From an uncultured Psychromonas sp. (GTDB lineage Bacteria; Pseudomonadota; Gammaproteobacteria; Enterobacterales; Psychromonadaceae): a stretch of DNA of 64,000 bases. The DNA is taken from positions 42,429-106,428 of the forward strand of contig NZ_CANLFB010000015.1 in the NCBI RefSeq assembly GCF_947489755.1, in the 5' to 3' direction. The notes under the pieces are model-generated. The model was not told the origin of the DNA and did not search any database. It saw nothing but the letters and a program-made list of their open reading frames with translations. Position numbers and translations under genes: made by a program. Positions 1 through 9,296 of this stretch are shown in pieces (positions within the stretch are counted from its first letter, which is position 1; every line of letters begins with the position of its first letter).

Positions 1-848
1 GTATAACTAGCTGAAATTAAGGCACCTTGATTTTTAAGTGTTTGGTAATCGTTGTAACTATAAGTATAAGTATTGTAATCAGCACTGATGTCAGTAAGCG
101 CAGACTCTTGGGCAATATCTTCATTTTCAATATAACCATTCAAACCAATCGCCAGATCATCCGTAATATAAGCACGAACACCTAAGGCAAAAAGGGTTTG
201 CTCTCCATACTTAGAAACCCCTTCTGACCCACTGCGTTTTTCAGCACCAATCACCACATCAACATAATCACTGAAGTAACCGACATAACCATTGATAATG
301 TCACCTAATTCAGAACCAGATGAGCTTTCACCTTCATAGGAATAAGAAACGCCCATTTTAAAATTAGATAAAGAACCTTCATATTTAATCGTATTTTCTT
401 GGTCGCCAGCTTCACCTGTTTCAACGGTTGTATCGAACGTAAAATCACCGTACTTATCGTAATCATCTAATGCAGTGTCGGTTAGACCAACTTCGATGGC
501 ATGGCCCTTATAGAACTTATAACCGACAAACACTTTGTCGATCGTTAACACCATATCACCTGAACCGTATGCCCAATTTTCGCGCTCATAATCAAGCTCT
601 AATCGGTAATAAACATCTTCGTATTCACCTTTAAGGCCTAGTGTTGCAAAACTGTCATCGATGTATGACTTTTCATCGGTATAAAATTCACCATATTCAT
701 AATCGGCACCGATATGTCCACCAACACCGACTTCACCATAAACTTTCAAGTTGTCGCCATTTTCTTTTTCATAGATGGTTGCGGCTTGTGCCGATGCACC
801 CGCGAGAATGGTTGATAATGCGATGCATAACGTTGATTTTTTTAACAT
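1..848 (-). CDS. Gram-negative porin, C-terminus beyond the window
   Basis: The reading frame starts at an ATG at 848 (minus) behind an AAGGAT ribosome site and stays open to base 1, so about 282 N-terminal residues are present. It begins with a typical signal peptide (MLKKSTLCIALSTI...) ending in AQA-A. The mature part alternates aromatic and charged residues in beta-strand style (VYGEVGVGG, YRLELDYE, KVFVGYKF, FKMGVSYSYEGE, VIGAEKRSGSEG), as in trimeric general porins of Vibrio and Shewanella. The expected role is passive diffusion of small hydrophilic solutes across the outer membrane. The family call is firm; specificity cannot be read. The last strand with its terminal Phe is outside the window. 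Confidence 0.85.
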   Translation of the reverse strand, partial: MLKKSTLCIALSTILAGASAQAATIYEKENGDNLKVYGEVGVGGHIGADYEYGEFYTDEKSYIDDSFATLGLKGEYEDVYYRLELDYERENWAYGSGDMVLTIDKVFVGYKFYKGHAIEVGLTDTALDDYDKYGDFTFDTTVETGEAGDQENTIKYEGSLSNFKMGVSYSYEGESSSGSELGDIINGYVGYFSDYVDVVIGAEKRSGSEGVSKYGEQTLFALGVRAYITDDLAIGLNGYIENEDIAQESALTDISADYNTYTYSYNDYQTLKNQGALISASY

Positions 849-1039
849 TTTATAATCCTTAATTGAATGTCATTTACAAAATTTGTAGTACTGTATTACT
901 AATGCTTTGATAAATTTAAAAGTATCAACAATCACAATGCGCATGAAGCTACCATGCGTTTGTGACAGTTATATGTAACTAAATAATTGGGTATTTTTTA
1001 TTACGAAATATTGATTAATATGTACCTTAATTAAACAAT

Positions 1040-2689
1040 TTATTCATTTTTTGGTACGAAGTCAGCGATATTAATCGGTGAGTTTTTCTGGATAAAATCT
1101 TTCAAAACTTCAGCATCAACATAACCGGTATTAACGTAAGAGGAATGTTCAGAGAGTTTTGGATAACCATCGCCACCGGCAGCATTAAATGATGGAACAG
1201 TAAAACGATAAGTACGATTTAAATCAATCGGCTTATCGCCAATAACAATATTACTAACCTGTTTATCAGTAACCGTCATTGTAATTCCGGCAAATTGTGC
1301 ATACGCACCAGAATCTTTGCTTTTTGTGGCGACCTGATTAAGGTAAGCAATGACTTCGCCTCCTGTCATATCAACATAAGTAATTGTATTGGCAAAGGGT
1401 TGAACCGTTAAAACACTTTTATAAGAAATATCACCTTCTTCAATCGAAGCACGAATACCACCAGAATTCATAACAGAAAAATCAGCTTGAGCACGTTGCA
1501 TGTGTGCAGTAGCAATTAAACGTCCTAAGTTAGTTTGATTATTACGGACAACTTTACGTTCACCTTGTAACACACCATTACTATGCCCAATCACACTATT
1601 TAAAGCGGCTTGTCCTTGCTCTTGGAATGGTTTTAATGTGTTAAATACCGCTTCATCTTGTTGGATTTCATCTTGAATAAACACACGTGTTTTATTACCG
1701 TCAGAGTCTGTTACTTTCTTCTTTAAATTGACTGGAATGAGGTTATAAGATTGTAATTCAAGGTCACCATTTTTAAATGTGTAATCAGCGCGTCCTACAT
1801 ACTTACCCCATTCATGTGCTTGTACGATATACGTGCCATTTTGAACATCCGGTTTACAGACTTGCCCTGCTTTGAAGTCTGCATAGACATTTTTTCCTTC
1901 CATACAAACAGGCTCTTGAGAGTGCCCGCCCACAATCATATCGAGAGAACCTTCATCAAGATAACGTGCTAATTGAACATCGCCAGGTGCATTCGAGCCA
2001 TTGTCACCATTTAAATAGTGTCCCATGTGCGTTGCAGCAATAATGATATCAGGATTATATTTGGCTTTAAGTTCAGCAATCACCAATTTAGCTTCGACTT
2101 TAGGGTCAGTAAATTGCACACCTTTAATAAATTCTGGATTTCCGATTTTAGCGGTGTCTTCTGTGGTTAATCCAATAACAGCGATTTTAACGCCGTCTTT
2201 ATCAAAGATTTTGTAAGCATCAAACATGCGTTGACCATCTTTGTATATGTTCGCCGCAAGGAAAGGAAAGTTTGCCCAGTCAGCCTGTTTAGCAAGTACA
2301 TCAAGAGGATTATCAAACTCATGGTTACCGACTGCCATCGCATCATAACCAATCATATTCATGCCAACAAAGTCAGGTTCAGCATCTAAAAGATCAGACT
2401 CAGGCACACCAGTATTAATATCACCACCAGAGAGTAATAATACAGAACCTCCAGCAGCTTCAACTTCAGCTCGAATATGATTAACTAAGGTTGCACGTGC
2501 AGCCATGCCACGTTCGCCATATTTATTTTGCCAAAAGTGCCCGTGGTTATCATTAGTATGGAGGATGGTGAGACTATATTCTTTATCTTGCAGCCATTTT
2601 TGTTGAGTGGCGGTAGTCGAAGAGAGAGTTGAACATCCGGTCAATATTAGAGACGCAATGCTTGCCGCAATGAAGCGTTTGTTATTCAT
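1040..2689 (-). CDS. ushA: 5'-nucleotidase / UDP-sugar hydrolase, lipoprotein type (UshA/NutA)
   Basis: At 549 aa this is full length for the family (E. coli UshA is 550 aa). The metallophosphatase domain shows HTNDNHGH (about 44-51), SGGDINTG (87-94), GNHEFDN (121-127), THMGHY and GGHSQEP. The C-terminal substrate domain has VMNSGGIRASI and SFNAAGGDGYP. The N-terminus ends in a lipobox (LTGC, Cys19), so the protein is probably membrane-anchored like Vibrio NutA rather than soluble like E. coli UshA. It dephosphorylates external nucleotides and UDP-sugars so that nucleosides can be taken up. An AAGGAT ribosome site supports the ATG at 2689. A RutR-like palindrome upstream (2946-2961) may tie it to the pyrimidine genes in the right third. 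Confidence 0.93.
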   Translation of the reverse strand: MNNKRFIAASIASLILTGCSTLSSTTATQQKWLQDKEYSLTILHTNDNHGHFWQNKYGERGMAARATLVNHIRAEVEAAGGSVLLLSGGDINTGVPESDLLDAEPDFVGMNMIGYDAMAVGNHEFDNPLDVLAKQADWANFPFLAANIYKDGQRMFDAYKIFDKDGVKIAVIGLTTEDTAKIGNPEFIKGVQFTDPKVEAKLVIAELKAKYNPDIIIAATHMGHYLNGDNGSNAPGDVQLARYLDEGSLDMIVGGHSQEPVCMEGKNVYADFKAGQVCKPDVQNGTYIVQAHEWGKYVGRADYTFKNGDLELQSYNLIPVNLKKKVTDSDGNKTRVFIQDEIQQDEAVFNTLKPFQEQGQAALNSVIGHSNGVLQGERKVVRNNQTNLGRLIATAHMQRAQADFSVMNSGGIRASIEEGDISYKSVLTVQPFANTITYVDMTGGEVIAYLNQVATKSKDSGAYAQFAGITMTVTDKQVSNIVIGDKPIDLNRTYRFTVPSFNAAGGDGYPKLSEHSSYVNTGYVDAEVLKDFIQKNSPINIADFVPKNE

Positions 2690-3355
2690 AGATCTAATCC
2701 TTTAAATTCAATAAATAGTCTTGTAACTTTAAATTTTTATGTGTTTTTATATTTTTTTATAATTATAAAAAATCCATTTAGTGTTACACCATCTAATAAA
2801 TAAAACCTAAGATCAATAGCGAATATTCTTATTTAAAAATTTATCAACGCTCTTTTTTGGTGCTCATTACGCCCTCATTTGAGGATTTAAAGTCTCGTAA
2901 AATTTATTAGGTAAGGTGAATCAAAGGTAGAGCATTGTTCATATACTGACCAAAAGGTCAATTAACGCTCTGTATTGGTGCCTAACTTGCTTTTAATTTT
3001 TTATAAAAAGCATAAAAAATGACTTTAAATTTATTAATAAATGAAATTTAATTGTAAAACACATAATCAGATTGATAATCAACAAGGAGGCATTAAAGGG
3101 TTTAAAGTCTAAAAAGGAGAACTAAGTGGGTTCTAAAAACCTAAAAGGCAGGTTATAAAATATCGATAAAAGTTAAAAATAAAGGGGAGGCTAAGGGCAT
3201 TAATTATTCCCCAGAGTGTAAGATATAAATCATTCAATAAGATGGATACAAAGAAACTGTATAGTGTTATTAGCCTAAACTTAAACGTAAATAGTCGATT
3301 TAAACAGAGGCTCTATCAAGCCCCTGAAAATAATTTTAAAAATGAGGTTATATTT
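2690..3355. other. long intergenic region upstream of ushA, no gene
   Basis: No credible coding sequence was seen. The region is AT-rich and holds a RutR-like palindrome (2946-2961). Two imperfect direct repeats, AACGCTCT...TTGGTGC, lie near 2849 and 2965. On the minus strand they read GCACCAA-N4-GAGCGTT, reminiscent of degenerate NtrC-type sites. Confidence 0.5.
2946..2961. promoter_or_regulatory. RutR-like palindrome upstream of ushA
   Basis: CTGACCAAAAGGTCAA is a near-palindrome with a perfect TGACC-N4-GGTCA core. It differs at two of the fourteen fixed positions from the E. coli RutR box TTGACCA-N2-TGGTCAA. It lies about 260 bp before the ushA start. Similar sites lie by the RutR-like regulator and the pyrimidine operons of this window. 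Confidence 0.45.
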
Positions 3356-3424
3356 AACCTCAGTTCCGGTTAAGAAAAACGATACAACACCACTATTTAA
3401 GCGAATTTCTTCGTTAGGTTATTT
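3356..3424 (+). repeat. AACCTCAG repeat family, copy A
   Basis: The copy begins AACCTCAGTTCCGGTTAAG and continues through ACGATACAACACCACT and GCGAATTTCTTCGTTA. It matches the inverted copy at 23040-23106 almost base for base over about 65 bp. It abuts and overlaps the stop codon of the chemoreceptor gene. A short inverted repeat GAGGTTA...TAACCTC sits at its left edge. Confidence 0.75.
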
Positions 3425-5051
3425 AAACAGTAAAGTAATTAGTGTCTTTTTTAAGTGTTTTAGATAATGTTTCCAACAACTCAGCTTGAGCGACATTATT
3501 TTTTAGTGTTTCACTTGTTTCTTTAGACATCACAGAGATTTCTTCCATCCCTTTTGTTACATCATAAATTGTCGCCACTTGCTCATTAGTTGCACTAACC
3601 ACTTCTAATACTTTAGTTAATGAGTCATCAGCCTGTCGCTGTATATCATTGAGTAATTCATTAGCTTGATGCGTTAAGGTTAACCCTTTTTCAACTTGAG
3701 GAACCGTCGTTTCCATTGCCGTCACAGAGGCTTGCGTATCACCTTGTACTTGGTTAATCATCGCTTCAATTTCACCTGTCGCATCACCTGTTCTTATAGC
3801 AAGCTGTCGAACTTCATCAGCGACAACAGCAAAGCCTCGACCTGTTTCACCTGCGCGAGCGGCTTCAATTGCTGCATTTAATGCTAATAAATTTGTTTGA
3901 TCTGAAATGCTTCTAATCACGTTAATTATTTCACCAATTTCACGTGTTCTTTGTTGTAATATATTAACTTGCGAGACCGTTGCATTGACTGTAGTTGAAA
4001 TTTTTTCAATTTCTGTTGCTACATTTAACACTGCGTCTCTACTACGTTGAGAGAGTTCTACGGTAGATTTTGAATTATCTTCCGTTTGTCTTACTGTTTC
4101 AACAACAGCATCAATACTGTTACTCATTGACTCTAAATGATTTTTAGCTTCATAAGTTTGAGCAACTTGCTTATCCGCAGCATTAAGTGCTTGCATAGAA
4201 CCCGCCGTGACTGAGATAGCTCGTTCAGATAACTCCGCAGAAGATGAAATAATGCTATTCACAGTTGTTTTTAACTGTTGTTGCATCACACTAATTGATG
4301 CCATCATACTTTTAGGGCAACAAGAAATAATTACCCCTGTTAAATCACCTTGGGAAATTTTAGAAACCACTTTAGCGGCCTCTTGAGGATCACCACCAAC
4401 AGATTGTTTTACTTGGAAGCTGATTCTATAAGCCACAAATAACCCAATGAAAATAGCTAAACTTGTTAAACTAAGCATCCAACTTTGAAATGAACTGGCT
4501 ACTAATCTGACTTCTTTAGTCGCTTTTTGATTAGCCATTTCTTGATAGTCAATAAATTCATTGATTGATGCTAACCATTGAATGAAAGCGGGCTTAGCTT
4601 GGTTAAATAGAATCTCGTTGGCTAACTTGATATTATTAACCTGTTTGGCCTCAATAATGAGAGCAACTAAGGGTAATGTTTGCGACTCAATATTGTTTAT
4701 TTTTGAATAAATACGCTTCTCTTCAGCTGTTACTGCAGCCTCAGATGACATAATATCATTCATATCAAGCGCTGATTTTTGATAAACCTCACCAAGATCT
4801 TTCATATCTTGAATAGTACTATCAAGCTCTCCTTGAGTTCTTGTTAGTGATATGTCGCGTAATGTAATCGCGCGGTCATGAACACTGCCTCGAAAATTAA
4901 TCGCATATCGTTGTTTAACAGAATTGTGATCGGTTATTTCGGTGATAGTGGAATCGATGAAGTTGACCCGATGAATACTGATGAAATTAAGAACAAGCAT
5001 CATTAAAATAACGACACCAAAACCAATAACCAACCGTAAATTAATCGTCAT
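3423..5051 (-). CDS. methyl-accepting chemotaxis protein
   Basis: This 542-aa chemoreceptor has a first membrane helix at about 7-27 and a four-helix-bundle type periplasmic sensor domain. A second membrane helix follows near 190-210, then a HAMP segment and a long cytoplasmic signalling coiled coil. The hairpin tip [19 protein letters not shown] followed by [15 protein letters not shown] is the CheA/CheW-contact region and is intact. No CheR-tether pentapeptide (NWETF type) is seen at the C-terminus. The HAMP joint carries an unusual [10 protein letters not shown] stretch with paired cysteines where polar residues are usual. The ligand cannot be predicted. The ribosome site is weak (TTGAGC). 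The gene stands alone. Confidence 0.93.
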   Translation of the reverse strand: MTINLRLVIGFGVVILMMLVLNFISIHRVNFIDSTITEITDHNSVKQRYAINFRGSVHDRAITLRDISLTRTQGELDSTIQDMKDLGEVYQKSALDMNDIMSSEAAVTAEEKRIYSKINNIESQTLPLVALIIEAKQVNNIKLANEILFNQAKPAFIQWLASINEFIDYQEMANQKATKEVRLVASSFQSWMLSLTSLAIFIGLFVAYRISFQVKQSVGGDPQEAAKVVSKISQGDLTGVIISCCPKSMMASISVMQQQLKTTVNSIISSSAELSERAISVTAGSMQALNAADKQVAQTYEAKNHLESMSNSIDAVVETVRQTEDNSKSTVELSQRSRDAVLNVATEIEKISTTVNATVSQVNILQQRTREIGEIINVIRSISDQTNLLALNAAIEAARAGETGRGFAVVADEVRQLAIRTGDATGEIEAMINQVQGDTQASVTAMETTVPQVEKGLTLTHQANELLNDIQRQADDSLTKVLEVVSATNEQVATIYDVTKGMEEISVMSKETSETLKNNVAQAELLETLSKTLKKDTNYFTV

Positions 5052-5346
5052 ATTTTTTGCTCAAGAATAAAGTGAATGAAAATACTTATTTAATCTTTTA
5101 GCCTAGTGGTTAATTGGTTAATTATCCATTTAAAAATCAAATAAATACTTATATTTATATATATTTAATAAGATATTTTAAATAGAGGAATGATGAACAA
5201 GTTATAAAAAGAAATGAACGGGGTTATATAACCTATCTTTGATTAAGAAAAGTAGCCAATACATATTAGAGGTTTCAAGCTTAAATTAAGTTTTAAAATG
5301 AAGGTCATTGCACTTGATTAATCACAAATGCAATTTAATAAACTAT

Positions 5347-5925
5347 TTATTGATTTTTAGCAGGCAAAAAATCTTTGATAATTTCATATAAACGAGGACG
5401 TTTCACAGCGATATCTTCTGCTGACAACCCTTCTAACGAATGTGGATATTTTAACCAAGCATCTGTTTCATGTAGATAATAATCAGGGACACGGTCTGTC
5501 TGATTACGTGTTGGTTTGTAATAAGGTACTGCAATTCTGACATCTTCTGGCATATTCAATCTGGTTTTTCTATGTAGCTCTTTGATAATTGCTTCGATAG
5601 AACGGCCCGTATCATATACATCATCAACTAATAATAACTTATCATGATGTTGAAGGTTCTTAATTAAATAGTTTAAACCATGCACTTTCACTTCTTTTTG
5701 TTGTTGATCGATTGCGGCAGCATACGAAGAAGTTCTAATCGCGATATGATCTGATTGAATACCATGAACGGCAAGAAACTCCTGAACAGCTATACCGATT
5801 GGCGCCCCACCTCGCCAGACGGCAACAATAAAAGTAGGTTTAAAGTCACTATCTAGAATATTACGAGCTAAAGCATAAGAATCTTCTAATAGGTTTTGCG
5901 CAGTTAAATATTGTTTATCAGCCAT
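5347..5925 (-). CDS. purine-type phosphoribosyltransferase, canonical copy
   Basis: This 193-aa type I phosphoribosyltransferase shows the PRPP loop LLLVDDVYDTGRS (about 98-109), with the acidic pair Asp101/102 and the Asp105 that matches the general base of hypoxanthine-guanine enzymes. An N-terminal FIVAVWRGGAPIGI loop is also present. Its likely role is salvage of a 6-oxopurine base to the nucleotide using PRPP in the cytoplasm. I start it at the ATG at 5925 (GGAAC upstream); an in-frame GTG at 5961 would add 12 hydrophobic residues and is less likely. It is divergent from a paralog starting at 6033. About 107 bp separate them, so they may share a control region. Confidence 0.85.
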   Translation of the reverse strand: MADKQYLTAQNLLEDSYALARNILDSDFKPTFIVAVWRGGAPIGIAVQEFLAVHGIQSDHIAIRTSSYAAAIDQQQKEVKVHGLNYLIKNLQHHDKLLLVDDVYDTGRSIEAIIKELHRKTRLNMPEDVRIAVPYYKPTRNQTDRVPDYYLHETDAWLKYPHSLEGLSAEDIAVKRPRLYEIIKDFLPAKNQ

Positions 5926-6032
5926 GTTAGTTCCAAGTAAAAACATTAAAGATAGTGCCACTAAAGATTGAATAAAAATCTTCTTTATGTTCTAATTTTT
6001 TGATTCAAAATCCTGCAAACATAACATATTAA

Positions 6033-6638
6033 ATGGGTGATTTCTTGGCTAAATATGGTGAAAAAATATTTTTAGATGAAGACACGTTAATCGAGGAGTC
6101 ATTTCAGCTAGCAACACAGATTATGGCCAGTGATTTTAAACCAACCTTTATTGTTGGTTTATGGCGTGGCGGTAGTTCAGTTGGTATCTACGTACAAGAA
6201 TGTTTACAGACTCTAGGTGTACAAACCGACCACATTTCTATTCGAACTTCATACGGTGGTGTTGATAGTTACCATCAACAAGCTGATGGCGATCAACCTA
6301 TCCATGTACACGGATTAACTTATTTAGTTAAAAAATTAAATGCTGATGATAAATTACTGATCGTTGATGATATGTATCGTTCAGGAAAAAATGCAGATGC
6401 GGTAATTAACGAGCTAAAAGCAAGGCTTAAACGTAATATGCCTGCTGATGTGAGAATTGCAACGGTTTGGAAGAAAGCATCATTACCTGAGAATAGTGGT
6501 CCAGATTATTTTGTGAATGCAACTGATGACTGGGTTGTTTTTCCTTATGAATTACAAGGTTTATCACTTGAAGAGATCCAGCAGCATAAATCATTTGCTT
6601 ACCCTTCTATTAATCCTGAATTATTTATTAAAAATTAA
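6033..6638 (+). CDS. phosphoribosyltransferase paralog lacking the catalytic Asp
   Basis: This 201-aa paralog is clearly related to the divergent gene at 5347-5925 (shared FKPTFIV-LWRGG, VQ-LGVQTDHISIRTS, VHGL-YL-K-L). In its PRPP loop, LLIVDDMYRSGKN (about 108-120), the acidic pair 112/113 is kept. The Asp that serves as general base in hypoxanthine-guanine transferases is Arg116, and TG has become SG. It may act on a different base, bind PRPP or nucleotide as a sensor, or be inactive. No strong ribosome site precedes the ATG. Related paired transferase paralogs may exist in other marine bacteria, but I cannot check. Confidence 0.75.
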   Translation: MGDFLAKYGEKIFLDEDTLIEESFQLATQIMASDFKPTFIVGLWRGGSSVGIYVQECLQTLGVQTDHISIRTSYGGVDSYHQQADGDQPIHVHGLTYLVKKLNADDKLLIVDDMYRSGKNADAVINELKARLKRNMPADVRIATVWKKASLPENSGPDYFVNATDDWVVFPYELQGLSLEEIQQHKSFAYPSINPELFIKN

Positions 6639-6710
6639 AACAAACAATTGAAAGTAAATAATTAAAAAATACGCTGGTTGCAACTCTACTATTGAGAACG
6701 GCCGCCAGCA

Positions 6711-6733
6711 GTACTGTACTGTACTGTACTGTA
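6711..6733. repeat. GTACT pentanucleotide tandem repeat
   Basis: Four copies of GTACT followed by GTA lie in the gap between two convergent genes. No function is evident. Confidence 0.9.
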
Positions 6734-6891
6734 AAAAATAGGTTGTAGAAAATAGATTGTAGTAAAGAGATTATAGATAATAGGCTTAATGTTTCATTAC
6801 TATACTTAACCTAACTTGCTTAAAGCTAAACTCTCAACGCTCGGCCCTAAAAAAGCCTCTACACATAAATTCTGAAACCTTAGCAACCAAT

Positions 6892-7857
6892 CTACTCACT
6901 CTTCTTTCTAGCATGTTTATATTCATACATTTTTGTATCTGCATCAGATAATAATGCTTCAATCGTTTCATGCTTTTTGTGATCAAATTCTGCGATGCCA
7001 AATGAAAATGAAACATCTAATGCGGGTTCTTTCTGCTCTAAGTAAGACTGTAACGTGGTTTCAAACTGATCAATAACCTTTTTCGCCTCTATCACTGAAG
7101 TGCTGCTCAGTAACACAACAAATTCATCCCCACCCAATCTTGCAATAATATCTGATTCTCTAAAAGAGCTACTTAATAACGTAGAAAATGTACTTAGCAC
7201 GAGATCGCCCGTCGCATGACCAAAATCATCATTAATCGCTTTAAACTTATCTAAGTCTAAATAAGCTAATGTAACGGGAAATTTATTTCTAACGCTTAAA
7301 CTTAATGTATTGTGTGCCATAGAAAGGAAACCTCGTCTGTTTAACAGGCCAGTAAGGTCATCATGCGTTGCTATTTGTACAGCAGAAAGTTCTAAGGCTA
7401 CCGTAGCCGCAAGATCTTTCAGTGCAGCGATATCGTCATTATTAAAGGTCCGTTCAATATGATCCACAAGGCATAATGTCCCTAAGCGATAGCCATTCAC
7501 GATTAACGGGCAACCAGCATAAAATTCAGCATGAGGTTCGTCAACCACCATCGGGTTATCAAAAAAACGTTCATCTTTGCTGGCAGCTGGAATAATAAAA
7601 ACGTCATCGCCTAATATTGCATGTCCACAGAAAGAGATTTCTCGAGAGGCTTCTCGAATATCTAAACCAATACAAGATTTAAACCATTGACGATTCTCAT
7701 CAACTAACGAAATCAATGCAATAGGCACATTAAACATTCTTTTCGCCATACGCGTAATGCGATCGAAGCGTTCTTCGGCAGCGGTATCAAGTACATTAAT
7801 AGATTTGAGCGCTTTAATACGTTCTTTTTCATTTAATGGTATATCTGCTTGTTTCAT
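6892..7857 (-). CDS. GAF-GGDEF diguanylate cyclase
   Basis: This 321-aa protein has an N-terminal GAF domain at about 25-160 (RITRMAKRMFNVPIALISLVD, GYRLGTLCLVD) and a GGDEF domain at about 165-318. The active site ARLGGDEFVVLL (GGDEF 242-246) is intact, so it should make cyclic di-GMP from two GTP. The allosteric I-site RxxD is present as RESD (233-236), five residues before GGDEF, so product inhibition is expected. There are no membrane segments, and the GAF ligand is unknown. I start at the ATG at 7857 (AGGGC upstream) rather than 7872. It is one of three cyclic di-GMP features in the window, with the EAL-HDOD protein and the riboswitch. Confidence 0.92.
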   Translation of the reverse strand: MKQADIPLNEKERIKALKSINVLDTAAEERFDRITRMAKRMFNVPIALISLVDENRQWFKSCIGLDIREASREISFCGHAILGDDVFIIPAASKDERFFDNPMVVDEPHAEFYAGCPLIVNGYRLGTLCLVDHIERTFNNDDIAALKDLAATVALELSAVQIATHDDLTGLLNRRGFLSMAHNTLSLSVRNKFPVTLAYLDLDKFKAINDDFGHATGDLVLSTFSTLLSSSFRESDIIARLGGDEFVVLLSSTSVIEAKKVIDQFETTLQSYLEQKEPALDVSFSFGIAEFDHKKHETIEALLSDADTKMYEYKHARKKSE

Positions 7858-8231
7858 AAATAGCCCTGACATTAATTTAAGTATTTACTTCGGCTGTAAA
7901 GTCGACAACACACTGAAATCAAAATAACCATACAATTTTTCTTTTTACATCGTTTTATATACGGTCTTTCTTTTGTAACTTTAGTATAAAATAAAAGTAA
8001 TGGTACGACCATAACACCTCTACTTTAATGATAGTAAGTTAAATATGTTCCATTTGTTAAAACGAATGATGAATCACTATTCTTAATTCCTTTTCTCCCT
8101 AGTACTAAAAGAGCATAGTAAAAACAATGATATATCCATATACTCATTTTTATAGGTCGCAGCAGTAAGCCAGAAAATCTTATTACTTTTTATTTTCTGA
8201 ACCTAATTTAAATTTAACAAAGGAATAATGC
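7858..8231. other. intergenic region between divergent genes
   Basis: This AT-rich region should hold the promoters of the diguanylate cyclase (minus) and the thioesterase (plus). I see no strong operator or RNA element in it. Confidence 0.4.
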
Positions 8232-8612
8232 ATGAAGGATATTAATTTCCCATTTCTTAAACATACTGGTGCTTCATTAAAAAGCTTTTCTAAAGGTGAA
8301 GCAGAGGTTGAGTTACATGTAGAGCCTTACCATTTACAACATAAAGGCTTTGTACATGGAGGCGTTATATCAACGTTAATGGATAATACAGGTTGGTATG
8401 CTGCGGTTTCAGGACTTGAAGATGGCTTTACTGCGGTGACAATGGAAATAAAAATAAACTATTTAAAACCTGCATTAGGGAAATACTTATTAGCTTCAGC
8501 ATCAATTAAGCGCCAAGGTCGTACCACTTCATTTGTCACAATAGAATTGCATGATGAAGGCTCTCTCATTGCTTATGCAACAGGGACTTATGCGATTATT
8601 AATGATGGTTAA
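8232..8612 (+). CDS. PaaI-family hotdog thioesterase
   Basis: This 126-aa single hotdog-fold protein has the length typical of PaaI/YdiI-like acyl-CoA thioesterases. The motif HKGFVHGGVISTLMDNTGWYA contains the HGG turn (about 42-44) that holds the thioester carbonyl and the downstream Asp (51) used in catalysis. The C-terminal half shows VTMEIKINYLKPA and RQGRTTSFV, also family-typical. It should hydrolyse a small or aryl acyl-CoA in the cytoplasm; the substrate cannot be told. AGGA lies about 9 bases before the ATG. No operon partner is seen. Confidence 0.88.
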   Translation: MKDINFPFLKHTGASLKSFSKGEAEVELHVEPYHLQHKGFVHGGVISTLMDNTGWYAAVSGLEDGFTAVTMEIKINYLKPALGKYLLASASIKRQGRTTSFVTIELHDEGSLIAYATGTYAIINDG

Positions 8613-8767
8613 ATATAATCAGAAATGAAAAACGTTAATATAAAAAAAGTGAAGGTAGAAGGTAGTAGTACCAGTCGAAGTCAAAACTAATATTTTCCTC
8701 TTGCGACACAGACCTACTTTTTAAATGACTGCAGCTAATTAGCCGCAGTCATAAAATAACAATCAAA

Positions 8768-9220
8768 CTATCTAAAGCGGATAACAACGTCCATCTTCGT
8801 CGACATAGTCGCACTCAAAGTTTGCTTTTTATCAGTCGCTAGAATAACCATACCGTTATGCTTTGCGATATTTTTAAATAGATTATTCAAATCAAATCCA
8901 TTATCACGTTCGTGTGATTTTTTTACTTCCGTTTTTTTATCAAATAATAGATCTGAGTTTTCAAACAATAATATATTTCGACTAGTGCGAGCCTCGGTAA
9001 ATAACTCAGCAACAGTACTTTCAGATGCTTTATCAACAATTGCCGTTGTTTGTTGCACTGTGCTTTTTGTATATGATGTTAAGTCAGCAGAAACAGCGGC
9101 TAAATCACTTTCATTAGCGCCATTAAACGTAATTAAAAAACGTGTTTTATGGTTTGCAATTTGCGGCATATCATTTAAAAAACGGTGATAGCTCTTGCTT
9201 TGGTAATCTACTATTAACAT
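8768..9220 (-). CDS. stand-alone degenerate AAA+ ATPase-like module
   Basis: This 150-aa protein follows the layout of the central AAA+ module seen in ATPases with the pattern LLF-DEAD-LFGKRTEVKD-HDR...LLQRIE-Y-G-VILATN. Here the strand before Walker A ends in NGANESD (33-39) instead of GPPGTGKT. Walker B reads ILLFENSD (83-90) instead of ILLFDEAD. The flanking LFDKKTEVKKSHERDNG and the sensor-1 strand MVILATD (124-130) are kept. The arginine-finger region (139-142) has no RR. It should not bind or hydrolyse ATP in the usual way and is best seen as a pseudo-ATPase with a structural or regulatory role. AGGAAA supports the start. It is followed at 9297 by the anti-sigma-like gene on the same strand. 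Confidence 0.65.
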   Translation of the reverse strand: MLIVDYQSKSYHRFLNDMPQIANHKTRFLITFNGANESDLAAVSADLTSYTKSTVQQTTAIVDKASESTVAELFTEARTSRNILLFENSDLLFDKKTEVKKSHERDNGFDLNNLFKNIAKHNGMVILATDKKQTLSATMSTKMDVVIRFR

Positions 9221-9296
9221 TTATTTTCCTATTTAAACTCATTATTTTTTCTGCCAGTATTCTAACAGTTTATTATGAAAAAGGTTCACTACTCTT

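Noticed and set aside
2974..2990. TTGGTGCCTAACTTGCT with GG-N10-GC spacing upstream of ushA
   Set aside because: On the plus strand it points away from ushA into the 3' end of the chemoreceptor gene, and the -24 box is poor. It is more likely part of the GCACCAA repeats.
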